DNA from: Pseudomonadota bacterium | GTDB taxonomy: Bacteria > Pseudomonadota > Alphaproteobacteria > Rhizobiales > Pleomorphomonadaceae | Assembly (NCBI GenBank): GCA_023436885.1 | Contig: JAEZHI010000045.1 | Coordinates: 1-64,000, forward strand | DNA length: 64,000 nucleotides | Direction: 5' to 3' | Shown: piece after piece, positions 15,616 to 24,083 of the stretch | Layout of the letters: every line of letters starts with the position of its first letter | Position numbering within the stretch: position 1 is the stretch's first letter | Position numbers and translations under genes: made by a program | The notes under the pieces: generated by a model | Seen by the model: the letters and a program-made list of their open reading frames with translations, nothing else | Database searches by the model: none | What the model was told of the DNA's origin: nothing

Positions 15616-18162
15616 ATGGACAATCCAATGAAGACTTCCCGCTGGCTGGTGGCCCTCTATTCGGCCATCATCGCTCTCGGCATCATCGTCACGCTTCCGA
15701 ACGTGGTGCCACAATCCGTTCTCGACAATTTTCCCTCCTGGCTGCCGCGCGATCGGGTGTCGCTTGGCCTCGATCTTCGGGGCGGCTCGCATCTGGTCCT
15801 GGAGGTAGACGCTGCGGATCTCGTGAAAGAGCGGCTGCAGACGCTGACGCAGGACGCTCGCCGCGTCTTGCGCGAGGCGAGGATCGGCACTGCCTCAATC
15901 CGGCGCACCGGCAATGCCGTGGTGGTCAGTCTCGACAGTGCCTCGGAGACAGCCCGGGCTGCGGGAGAGCTTGGCAAGCTTGCTTCCTCGGTCGGCAACC
16001 CCGGCCTCGGGATGACGGCCAGCGATCTCGACATCCGCCAGGGCAGCGGCACGGTGACGCTTGCGCTCACCGAGGCCGGCCTCACCGACCGCACAGCGGC
16101 GGCTGTCGAACAGAGCCTTGAAATCATCCGCCAACGCATCGACCAGGTGGGGGTTGCCGAGCCGACCATCCAGCGGGTGGGCAGCGACCGCATTCTCGTG
16201 CAGCTTCCCGGCGTGCAGGATCCAGCGCGTATTCGAGAATTGCTGGGCTCCACTGCCAAGATGAGCTTCCATCTGCTATCCGACGCGGCGACAGCTGATT
16301 TCGTACCGCCGGGCGTCACCATGCTGCGGGATGAGGCGGGGCGGGCCTATCCTGTCGAGGATCGGGTCGAGCTTTCAGGCGATCGGCTTACCGACGCCCG
16401 CGTCGGCTTCGATCAGACGACCAACGAACCGATCGTCTCCTTCCGCTTCGACTCCGCCGGCGCTTCGCGTTTTGCCGATATCACCCGCTCCAATGTCGGC
16501 CGCCCCTTTGCCATTGTGCTCGATGACAAGGTGCTGAGCGCGCCGGTGATCCGCGAGCCGATCACCGCCGGCTCCGGGCAAATCTCCGGCAGTTTCTCCG
16601 TCCAGAGTGCTACCGACCTTGCGGCGATGCTGAGGGCGGGTGCGCTCCCCGCCAAGCTGACGGTGATCGAGGAGCGGACCGTCGGCGCCGATCTCGGTGC
16701 GGATGCCATCAAGATGGGTGTCGTCACGGGGCTCATCGGCTTCGCGCTAGTGTTTGGCTTCATGCTGGTGCTCTACGGCGCCTGGGGGCTGCTCGCCAAC
16801 CTGGCGCTCGCTCTCAACGTGATCCTGACCTTTGCCGGCCTGACGCTGCTCGGGGCGACGCTGACCTTGCCGGGCATCGCCGGCATCGTGCTCGGCATCG
16901 GCCTTGCGGTCGATGCCAACGTGCTGATCAACGAACGCATTCGCGAGGAGTCACGCAAGGGTCTCAGTGCCGTTGCTGCTCTCGATGCCGGCTTCAAGCG
17001 GGCTTATTCCACCATTGTGGACGGCAACGTCACGGCTCTCATTGCCTCGGTGCTGTTGTTCTGGTTCGGCTCGGGGCCGGTGCGTGGCTTTGCCGTGACC
17101 ATGGGCATCGGACTCGTGATCTCCATGTTCACTGCCGTGTCGGTGGTGCGTGTGCTGATGTTGTCGATCGTCCGGCGGCAGAAGCTCAAGAAGATGAACA
17201 TCCGGCCGCTTCTGCCGCTTAAGCTGATCCCCGACGGTACGGCCATTCCCTTCATGCGGGCGCGCTTCTTCGGCATCGGCTTCTCGGCCTTCCTGTCGCT
17301 CGCATCCATCGGCCTCTTCATCTATCCAGGGCTCAACTACGGGGTCGACTTCCGCGGCGGTATCCAGCTGCAAGTCGAGACGGAAGGGCCAGCCGATCTC
17401 GCGGCGTTTCGTTCAGGTCTGAATGGTCTTGGGCTTGGCGAGGTGGCGCTGCAGGCTTTTGGGGACGCCAATCATCTGCTCGTGCGCGTCGAGCGTCAGG
17501 CGGGTGGGGAAGAAGCGCAGACGGCGGCCGTCGAACAGCTTCGGCAGGAGGTGACGAAGGTCGATGCTTCGGCGAAAGTCATCGGCACCGAGGTCGTCGG
17601 CCCGAAGGTGTCCGGAGAGCTCGCGACGGCCGGCGTGCTCGCCGTGGTGTTCGCCAGCCTTGCCATGCTGGTCTACATCTGGGTGCGGTTCGAGTGGCCG
17701 TTTGCCGTGGGAGCCATCGCAACGCTGATTCTCGACGTGACCAAAACGGTCGGTTTCTTTGCGCTGACCGGACTCGACTTCAACCTGACCGCCATCGCCG
17801 CTCTCCTGACCCTGGTGGGCTATTCGGTCAACGACAAGGTGGTGGTCTACGATCGCATGCGCGAGAACATGCGCCTTTACAAGCAGATGCCGCTGCGGGA
17901 GCTGATCGACAAATCGATCAACGAGACACTTGCGCGCAGCCTCTACACGTCGATGACCGCCTTCCTGTCGCTGCTGCCCATGGCGATCTGGGGCGGTAGC
18001 GCGGTGGAAAGCTTTGCCGTGCCGATGATCTTCGGCATCGTGATTGCGGCGTCGTCATCGGTGTTCATCGCGGCGCCGATCCTGCTGTTCCTCGGCGACT
18101 GGCGGACCCGGCGGCGGCGGGACCATGCGAAGCTGGCCGATGCCGCCCCTTCGGAAGCCTGA
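15616..18162 (+). CDS. secDF: Protein translocase subunit SecDF (fused)
   Basis: The 848-residue protein joins SecD and SecF in one chain. The SecD half has the first membrane span, the LGLDLRGGSHLVLEVD motif at about 52-67, a large periplasmic domain and five further helices (VLGIGLAVDANVLINERI). The SecF half begins near 550 with GLNYGVDFRGGIQ and ends with VGYSVNDKVVVYDRMRENM. SecDF uses proton motive force to finish export of proteins through SecYEG. Many alphaproteobacteria have separate secD and secF, so the fusion is worth noting but not unique. A second possible ATG lies at 15628; neither has a good ribosome binding site. YajC is not adjacent. Confidence 0.95.
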   Translation: MDNPMKTSRWLVALYSAIIALGIIVTLPNVVPQSVLDNFPSWLPRDRVSLGLDLRGGSHLVLEVDAADLVKERLQTLTQDARRVLREARIGTASIRRTGNAVVVSLDSASETARAAGELGKLASSVGNPGLGMTASDLDIRQGSGTVTLALTEAGLTDRTAAAVEQSLEIIRQRIDQVGVAEPTIQRVGSDRILVQLPGVQDPARIRELLGSTAKMSFHLLSDAATADFVPPGVTMLRDEAGRAYPVEDRVELSGDRLTDARVGFDQTTNEPIVSFRFDSAGASRFADITRSNVGRPFAIVLDDKVLSAPVIREPITAGSGQISGSFSVQSATDLAAMLRAGALPAKLTVIEERTVGADLGADAIKMGVVTGLIGFALVFGFMLVLYGAWGLLANLALALNVILTFAGLTLLGATLTLPGIAGIVLGIGLAVDANVLINERIREESRKGLSAVAALDAGFKRAYSTIVDGNVTALIASVLLFWFGSGPVRGFAVTMGIGLVISMFTAVSVVRVLMLSIVRRQKLKKMNIRPLLPLKLIPDGTAIPFMRARFFGIGFSAFLSLASIGLFIYPGLNYGVDFRGGIQLQVETEGPADLAAFRSGLNGLGLGEVALQAFGDANHLLVRVERQAGGEEAQTAAVEQLRQEVTKVDASAKVIGTEVVGPKVSGELATAGVLAVVFASLAMLVYIWVRFEWPFAVGAIATLILDVTKTVGFFALTGLDFNLTAIAALLTLVGYSVNDKVVVYDRMRENMRLYKQMPLRELIDKSINETLARSLYTSMTAFLSLLPMAIWGGSAVESFAVPMIFGIVIAASSSVFIAAPILLFLGDWRTRRRRDHAKLADAAPSEA

Positions 18163-18171
18163 CGATATAGG

Positions 18172-18200
18172 AGCCGGGCGGTGGCCCGGCTTCTTCTTCC
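18172..18200 (+). terminator. Terminator after secDF
   Basis: AGCCGGGC (18172-18179) pairs with GCCCGGCT (18184-18191) around GGTG and is followed by the T-rich TCTTCTTCC. It is a standard intrinsic terminator 10 bases after the stop codon. Confidence 0.85.
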
Positions 18201-18339
18201 TACTTAGAAAAAATCTCAAGTTGGTAGGTCATTTCACGGGGTTGTCCCGATACTCGGCCTCGGGGCGCAGGGCTAGTCTTGTGATGGTTGGGGACCCGCG
18301 ACGTCCCCTCCGCCGTTCAATCACAAAAAGGCAAGTACC

Positions 18340-18843
18340 ATGCCCACCACCACGGACAACCTCAAGGAAGCCTTCGCCGGCGAAAGCCAAGCCAACCGCA
18401 AATATCTCGCCTATGCCGATGCCGCCGTTCGCGAGGGCAAGCCGGGTGTCGCCAAGCTGTTTCGCGCCGTTGCGGCCGCCGAGACGATCCACGCTCACGC
18501 CCACCTAAGGGCGCTCGGCGCCATCAAGGGCACGCTCGACAATCTCGCCGACGCCATGGCGGGTGAGAGCCACGAGTTCACCTCCATGTATCCGGTCATG
18601 GTCGCGACGGCCAAGGCTGAGGGACACAAGCGCGCCATTCGCTCGATGACCGAGGCGATGGAAGTCGAAAAGATCCATTACGAGCTGTTTGGAGAGGCGC
18701 TGGAGGCGGTGAAGTCGGGCAAGGATCTTGGCAATGTCGTCATCCGCATCTGCCCGAACTGCGGCCACACCGTAATCGGCGATGCCCCCGATGCCTGCCC
18801 GGTCTGTGCCTGCGCCGGCGAGCATTACAAGATCGTCGAGTGA
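18340..18843 (+). CDS. rbr: Rubrerythrin
   Basis: The 167-residue protein has a di-iron four-helix domain (ligands in AGESQANRKY, AAETIHAHAH, AGESHEF and EVEKIHYEL) and a C-terminal rubredoxin-like zinc/iron knuckle (CPNCGHT then CPVC). Rubrerythrins reduce hydrogen peroxide in the cytoplasm using electrons from NAD(P)H through partner proteins. It is monocistronic: a terminator precedes it and a hairpin follows. A 170-base leader region lies upstream, in which no certain regulator site was found. Confidence 0.95.
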   Translation: MPTTTDNLKEAFAGESQANRKYLAYADAAVREGKPGVAKLFRAVAAAETIHAHAHLRALGAIKGTLDNLADAMAGESHEFTSMYPVMVATAKAEGHKRAIRSMTEAMEVEKIHYELFGEALEAVKSGKDLGNVVIRICPNCGHTVIGDAPDACPVCACAGEHYKIVE

Positions 18844-18850
18844 TCGATCC

Positions 18851-18879
18851 TGGCGCTACCGGGACGGGCGGTGGCGCCA
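18851..18879 (+). terminator. Hairpin after the rubrerythrin gene
   Basis: TGGCGCTACC (18851-18860) pairs with GGTGGCGCCA (18870-18879), with one G-U pair. There is no T-run, so it may end transcription inefficiently or stabilise the mRNA. Confidence 0.5.
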
Positions 18880-18944
18880 CCAACCCAACAACAATCGGGT
18901 ACGCGCTTCAGCACACTGGCAAAACCGATAAGTATTTGGGGAAA

Positions 18945-19020
18945 TGGTGCCGCACGACGGATTCGAACCGCCGACCCCATCATTACGAATGACGTGCTCT
19001 ACCAACTGAGCTAGTGCGGC
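18945..19020 (-). tRNA. tRNA-Thr (anticodon CGT)
   Basis: On the minus strand the gene begins GCCGCACTAGCTCAG. The anticodon arm is CGTCA, then the loop TTCGTAA (anticodon CGT), then TGATG with one G-U pair. The T-arm GGCGGTTCGAATCCGTC and an encoded CCA follow. It lies about 100 bases after hemY on the same strand and reads ACG codons. Confidence 0.96.
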
Positions 19021-19121
19021 GCCGGCGCGAGGTTTCCCCCGCGAGACGGGGCGTTGATACCGGCATCGCTGGCTAATTTCAAGCACCGCTTCCGAAGAAA
19101 ATGAAGCCGGCGCTCATCGCC

Positions 19122-20780
19122 TCAGGAGAAGGGCGATTGTGGAGCGAGACTGCTGGCGAGACCTTTGCCGTTGGCGGGGCCGGGATCGTCGGGCGGCGGA
19201 GGCAGAACGGCGAGCGGATCGATGGCTGGGCCGGTGGTTGCCAAGGGTGGTTCGGCTATTGCCGCGGGCTTGGCCGACGCAGGCGGCGCGGCATGAATGG
19301 TGGTTGGCTCAGCCTTCGCTTTCGTCTCGATCGCTTCCCGCCTGGGTTCGGCAGGTGTCGGGGGCGTCTCGCTCTTGATCTCCGGCGCGGCTGGCAGCTC
19401 CTCGGCTTCCACCGCAGGCAGCGCATCGTGGGCAACCGGTGGTACGGGTTTGGCGGCGATGACCGCGAGATCATCGCCATCGATCGCTTCGCCGGTTTCG
19501 CGTTCGGCCGGCACCCGCCACTCCACGGCGTCAAGACGGCCGGACAGCGGAGACAAGGGCTGCCATGCATCGAGCACCAGGCCATCGGCGGTCCAGGCTG
19601 CGTCGCGTGGCGCCCGCACGGCGCGGGCCAGCCATTCGCGGACACGGCCGATGTCGCCGGTCTCGCTCTCTTCAAGCTCGGCCATCATCAGGCAGACGCG
19701 TTCTGTCGGTGCTTGTCTCAGGGCCTTGGTGAGGGCCTCGCGCGCAAGTGAGAATTCACGCGCGTCGAGAGCTGCGCGGGCAACCGTCACGGCGCCCTCG
19801 GGATGAACCGGCTCCAGATTCTCCAGCATGTGCGCGCGCTTCAGGCGGTCGCGCGCCGAATCGCCAGACCTGAGATGCAGGTAGGCGGCGGCGAGATCAG
19901 GATGTGGGGAGAGTTTCCAGGTAGCTTCCAGAACCTTGGCCGCCCGGCGCGTGTCGAGTTGGCGAGCCAGTGTGCGGGCTGCGACCGTTGCGGCCGGTAC
20001 GAAATCGGGCGCGATCTTATGGGCTTCGAGTGCGAAGGCGCGCGCCTTGTCGGGTTCGCCATCTTCGATTTCGAGCGCACGCGCCGTGAGCAGCACTGCC
20101 TTGAGGCGGTGGGCGTCGCCCTTGCCGATCAGTCGCCCTGCAACATTCAGCTCCAGTACCGAGAGGGCCTCGCTCCAGTTCCGGTCGGCCGAGAGATAGT
20201 CCATCATGGCCGCACCGGCCCAAGGCAGGGCAGGATTTTCCTTTTGCGCTTCAGCAGCAAACTGTCGGGCAGCCGCAGCTTCGCCAGCGCGCGTTGCCTC
20301 AATGTATAGGCCACGGAGGCCGAGGAGCCGCGTTTCCGGCGCTTTGAGCATGCGCGTGAAGGCTTGCCGGGCGGTGTCGCTTCGTCCCTCAAGCTGGGCT
20401 GCCTGGGCGGCAAGGAGCAACACCAGCGGCTCGCTTTCGAGGAAACGATTGGCCTCCGCAGCTTCGCGCTGCGCTAGACGATAGTCGCCTGAACCGACGG
20501 CGATCATGCCGCGCGACAGCGCGCGGTAGCCACGGTCGCGGCGTCGTCCGGCGAAATAGCTGCGCAGGCCGCGCGGAGCGCGCCAAAGGCCAGAGATGAG
20601 CTTCCAGGCGACGAGCAGGGCGACGGCGAGAACCAGCAGTGCGACGATGACGACCCGCAGAGGAGGTGCTGCAGCGCCGCCTGGCCAGGTAACCGAGACG
20701 GCAACTGGCACGCCACCCAGCCAATCGAAGGCGAGAACGGCGAGGAACAGCGCGGCGACCGACAGAAGAATGCGGATCAT
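19122..20780 (-). CDS. hemY: HemY-type heme biosynthesis-associated protein
   Basis: The 552-residue protein has two N-terminal membrane spans (about 1-22 and 42-63), then a HemY_N domain (GLRSYFAGRRRDRGYRALSR) and TPR-like helices, and an Ala/Pro-rich C-terminal tail of about 100 residues. This is the proteobacterial HemY (not protoporphyrinogen oxidase), found next to hemC and hemD and thought to aid late heme synthesis or assembly at the inner membrane. It is the last gene of the leftward hemC-hemD/mitofilin-hemY run, starting 29 bases after the fusion gene ends. Confidence 0.93.
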   Translation of the reverse strand: MIRILLSVAALFLAVLAFDWLGGVPVAVSVTWPGGAAAPPLRVVIVALLVLAVALLVAWKLISGLWRAPRGLRSYFAGRRRDRGYRALSRGMIAVGSGDYRLAQREAAEANRFLESEPLVLLLAAQAAQLEGRSDTARQAFTRMLKAPETRLLGLRGLYIEATRAGEAAAARQFAAEAQKENPALPWAGAAMMDYLSADRNWSEALSVLELNVAGRLIGKGDAHRLKAVLLTARALEIEDGEPDKARAFALEAHKIAPDFVPAATVAARTLARQLDTRRAAKVLEATWKLSPHPDLAAAYLHLRSGDSARDRLKRAHMLENLEPVHPEGAVTVARAALDAREFSLAREALTKALRQAPTERVCLMMAELEESETGDIGRVREWLARAVRAPRDAAWTADGLVLDAWQPLSPLSGRLDAVEWRVPAERETGEAIDGDDLAVIAAKPVPPVAHDALPAVEAEELPAAPEIKSETPPTPAEPRREAIETKAKAEPTTIHAAPPASAKPAAIAEPPLATTGPAIDPLAVLPPPPDDPGPANGKGLASSLAPQSPFS

Positions 20781-20809
20781 CTCGGGGCCTTTCCGAAGCG
20801 GCGGCTTGA

Positions 20810-22969
20810 TCAGTTGGTGGCAGGCACCGACAGGCGGTCGACGATACGAGCAGATATGGCCTTTATGCCCGAATCGACGCGGACGCGGGCGTCGAGATCG
20901 GCGAGCCAGGCCTCGGCCGGCGGGCGAGCCCAGGCCGGCAGGGTTTCGGCGGCTGCCTTTGCCGAGGCGGCATCACCGCGCTTCAGCGCCTCTCGGATCG
21001 CCTCAACGGCCGATGAAGCAGGGTCAGTGGTTGCCGGACCAGTCTCTCGGTAATTGACCAAGGATTTGGCGCTGTCGAAGAAGCCGTCCACCCAGCCCTT
21101 GCTGGCTTCCACCGGTCGCCGTGCGAGCATTGCATCGACCGGCAGGGTGGCCAGCAGCTTGTCGCGCGTGGGGACGCCCTTGTCGGCAAAGGCCTTGAGG
21201 CCATCAAGCCCCGGAAGATCGGGAGCTGCGGCCGAGACGACTGCAAGGTCCGTCGCAAAAGGCAGGCCGGCGTCGATCTTCCCAGACAGCGAGGTCAGGG
21301 CAAGGGAAAGGGCTGCGATCTCGCCGCCCTTGGGGGCTTTGGCGATCCGCTCCTCGATTGTCGAAAGCCGTGTGGTGGCGGTGGTGTTCTCCGTCTTCAG
21401 CGCATTCAGCTGTGATGCGAGCTCTGAGAGGCGGGCTTCCATGGCGGTCACAGTGGCTGGGTCCACGGCCGGTTTGGCGGCTGCGGCTTTCTCGGCAGCA
21501 TTCAGACGAGTTGCAAGATCGTCAATGCGTGCACCGAGCGGGGCGAGATCCACCACCGGCGCTTCCTTACTCTCAAGGGCAGCAATCCGGCTGGTGAGTG
21601 TCTCGGTCGCTGCTTGTCCGGCGGCGAGGCGATCAGCCACTTCGCCGAGCCGGGTTTCCAGCGTGGTCGGGTCGATGTTACCGGCCGCAGGGCGCTCGCT
21701 GGAACGCGGCATTATGGCAAGTAGCAGGACGGCGGCGATGCAGCCGCCGGCGACACCTGCCCCAAGAAGGGGCAGGATCGCTTTCAGTTGGCTGGGACGA
21801 TCGGTGCGTGGTGCGGCTGCGGCTTCCGCAGCCTTCGCCGTTTCAGCCTTGCCGGACCCCAGCATGGGATTGTCCAACGGTGGGTCGCCGAACGGCGGTT
21901 GTTCGTCCGGAGGCGTTGTCGGTGGAACATCCGGCGCCGGCGGGTCGCCGAACGGTGGTTGTTCTTCCGGCGGCTGGATCGGCGGGACGTCCGGTCCCGG
22001 CGGCTCCGTTACCGGCTTTTCCGGTCCCGGTGGTTTGGGCGCAGGCGGCTCCGGAACGGGCGGCTCACGCGGTGGCTCCTGAGGCGGCTTCGGCGGCTGG
22101 GCTGCCTTTGTCACTTCAGTTGCTTCAAGATCGATGACTGGAGCTTTCGGGCGATTACGCCGGCCAGCAGCGTCCTTGCGGTGGTCTTCGGATACCATGG
22201 TCTCTAGTCCCTCCGCTTCATGCTCGCCACTGGCAGTTTCGCGCAGCCGGGCAGCGAGCGCAACGCTGGCTTCAACGAGTGCCGGACCGGTCGGTTCCGA
22301 CGCCACGATCAGTTCGGCCATGCGGCCGTTCAGAGGCGTCGCTGCCGCCTCCGACAATGCGGCTACGCCAAGACGAGAAAGACGCGTCTCCCAGTTCATA
22401 GCGACAAGGAGATCAACGAAAGCTTGCGCCGAGCGCTTCGAGGCGACGATCAGCCCGGAAATGCGACCTTCGGCGAAGGCGTTAGCCACATCCGGCGCCA
22501 GAGTCTGGCGTGGTTCGGCGCGGTAGACTTCAATCTCGGTCACCGTGACGCCAAGTCCGGAGAGCCGGCCAGCGATATCGCCAGCCTTGTCGCGCCCGCC
22601 CGCGTGAATGAGGCGGTGAAAGCCGGTCCGGGCGACCATATCGACGATGTCGTCAGCGTTGCCGTCGGCCGAGCGCACGTCAACGAAGCCAGCAACGCGG
22701 GCATCATGGGCTGTGCCGGAGCCGACCGCTATGACGGTCAGTCTGGTCAGCGGTTCGAAGCCCTCCGCGCCTTTCAGGATGGCCACAGTCTGACGCGAGG
22801 TCAGAATGAGCGCTTCCGCTTCCGGATCCGCTGCTCGCACCAATCCGGCGGGATTATCCGCTGGTTCAATGGTCAGCATCGGCTCGGCAAGGGCCGGAAC
22901 GCCTCGCGTGGCGAGCACCGCCACCATGTCGCTCGCCTGCGGTTCCGGACGAAGGACGAGGAGAGCCAT
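20810..22969 (-). CDS. hemD: Uroporphyrinogen-III synthase fused to a mitofilin (Mic60-like) protein
   Basis: One 719-residue frame covers two proteins that are normally separate neighbours. Residues 1-245 are HemD, which closes and inverts the last ring of hydroxymethylbilane (MALLVLRPEPQA at the start, LILTSRQTV, GLIVASKRSA). Residues 258-719 look like the alphaproteobacterial mitofilin family: a Pro-rich linker (290-368), one membrane span (398-421), a coiled coil (about 436-545) and a conserved C-terminal helical domain. An internal ATG at 22198 (codon 258) has GGAGGG about 10 bases upstream, so a separate mitofilin could also be made from the same frame. It follows hemC by 3 bases. A sequencing error that removed a HemD stop cannot be excluded. 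Confidence 0.88.
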   Translation of the reverse strand: MALLVLRPEPQASDMVAVLATRGVPALAEPMLTIEPADNPAGLVRAADPEAEALILTSRQTVAILKGAEGFEPLTRLTVIAVGSGTAHDARVAGFVDVRSADGNADDIVDMVARTGFHRLIHAGGRDKAGDIAGRLSGLGVTVTEIEVYRAEPRQTLAPDVANAFAEGRISGLIVASKRSAQAFVDLLVAMNWETRLSRLGVAALSEAAATPLNGRMAELIVASEPTGPALVEASVALAARLRETASGEHEAEGLETMVSEDHRKDAAGRRNRPKAPVIDLEATEVTKAAQPPKPPQEPPREPPVPEPPAPKPPGPEKPVTEPPGPDVPPIQPPEEQPPFGDPPAPDVPPTTPPDEQPPFGDPPLDNPMLGSGKAETAKAAEAAAAPRTDRPSQLKAILPLLGAGVAGGCIAAVLLLAIMPRSSERPAAGNIDPTTLETRLGEVADRLAAGQAATETLTSRIAALESKEAPVVDLAPLGARIDDLATRLNAAEKAAAAKPAVDPATVTAMEARLSELASQLNALKTENTTATTRLSTIEERIAKAPKGGEIAALSLALTSLSGKIDAGLPFATDLAVVSAAAPDLPGLDGLKAFADKGVPTRDKLLATLPVDAMLARRPVEASKGWVDGFFDSAKSLVNYRETGPATTDPASSAVEAIREALKRGDAASAKAAAETLPAWARPPAEAWLADLDARVRVDSGIKAISARIVDRLSVPATN
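21882..22001 (-). repeat. Two-copy 60-bp tandem repeat in the fusion gene linker
   Basis: Copies at 21882-21941 and 21942-22001 share long identical blocks, such as GGGTCGCCGAACGG at both left ends. They encode two 20-residue proline-rich units with the shared ending EQPPFGDPP (residues about 324-363). The repeat keeps the frame and is likely to vary in copy number between strains. Confidence 0.8.
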
Positions 22970-22972
22970 CGT

Positions 22973-23893
22973 CTAGCTCCCGCTGAAGAAGCCGGGGCCG
23001 GCCAGCGCGGCGAGACGGGCGCCAAGACGATCCCCCACGCCTTCCGGATCGGAGCCACTTTCCCGTCCCTCATGGACGACGCTTCCGTCCGGCGTCAGGA
23101 TGAGACCATGAAGATCTACCCGACCCTCCGCGGCGACCGCGTAGCCGGCAATCGGGGTACGGCAGGAGCCGTCGAGCCTTGCGAGATAGGCCCGTTCGCA
23201 GGTAAGCGCGATGGCTGTCGGTGCGTGATGGATGGGAGCCAGAAGTTCGGCGATCCGCGCGTCGTCGATCCGGCTTTCGATACAGATCGCGCCCTGTCCG
23301 ACGGCTGGCGGGAAGGATTCGAGATCGAGAATTTCGGTTGCGACGTCGACCATGCCGAGCCGCTTCAGGCCGGCGACCGCGAGCAGCGTGGCGTCGGCAA
23401 CGCCTTCGCCAAGTTTGCGCAGCCGTGTCTGCACATTGCCGCGATAGGGTATGACGACAAGATCGGGCCGGAGGCGGCGCACGATGGCGGCTCGTCTCAG
23501 CGATGCAGTTCCGACCACGGCGCCATTGGGCAGTTCAGCGAGCGAGCGATATTTCAGGGAGACGAAAGCGTCGCGGGCATCCTCGCGTTCCAGAAAATGC
23601 CCGAGCACGAGTCCTTCGGGGAGCACGGTCGGCATGTCCTTGGAGGAGTGTACGGCGATATCGAGCGCACCGCTCAATAGCCCAGCCTCGATTTCCTCGG
23701 TGAACAGGCCCTTGCCGCCCACTTCGGCAAGCGTGCGGTCCTGGATGCGGTCGCCAGCGGTGCTGATCGGGATGATCTCGACCTCCGGCGCATTCGCACC
23801 CCATGCCGCGATCAGGCGATCGCGCACCTCGTTGGCCTGGGCAAGGGCGAGCGGGCTGCCGCGCGTGCCGAGACGGATGGGTTTTGGTTGCAC
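22973..23893 (-). CDS. hemC: Hydroxymethylbilane synthase (porphobilinogen deaminase)
   Basis: The 306-residue cytoplasmic enzyme joins four porphobilinogens into hydroxymethylbilane, the substrate of HemD encoded next. It begins IRLGTRGSPLALAQA. The catalytic Asp lies in AVHSSKDMPT, substrate-binding Arg residues lie in GTASLRRAA and YRGNVQTRL, and Cys244 in DGSCRTPIAG holds the dipyrromethane cofactor. It is the first gene of the leftward heme run and diverges from tsaD across 190 bases, which must hold both promoters. Confidence 0.97.
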   Translation of the reverse strand: MQPKPIRLGTRGSPLALAQANEVRDRLIAAWGANAPEVEIIPISTAGDRIQDRTLAEVGGKGLFTEEIEAGLLSGALDIAVHSSKDMPTVLPEGLVLGHFLEREDARDAFVSLKYRSLAELPNGAVVGTASLRRAAIVRRLRPDLVVIPYRGNVQTRLRKLGEGVADATLLAVAGLKRLGMVDVATEILDLESFPPAVGQGAICIESRIDDARIAELLAPIHHAPTAIALTCERAYLARLDGSCRTPIAGYAVAAEGRVDLHGLILTPDGSVVHEGRESGSDPEGVGDRLGARLAALAGPGFFSGS

Positions 23894-24083
23894 CGGTTCG
23901 CTCCCCGTGTGATAGAGCCGTGAAACGAAGGCGTCGGCCGGCCGACGTTCGGAGACAGCGACGAATCGTCCCTAACGTCTCGCCTTGCCATGGCAACACT
24001 TGGACCATGGAGCGCCGCGAGGCAACGTGTTCTTGGGTCTGGCCTTTCCGAAGGTCTATCCCGGCAGAGATGGAGTGACCAGA

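Noticed and set aside
18200..18222. An Irr (iron control) box upstream of rubrerythrin, from TTAGAAAAAATCT.
   Set aside because: Only one half of the expected TTTAGAA/TTCTAAA dyad is present, so it is not a convincing site.
21882..22001. The 60-bp repeat as part of a CRISPR or mobile-element repeat.
   Set aside because: There are only two copies, directly abutting, in frame, and coding for a proline-rich linker.
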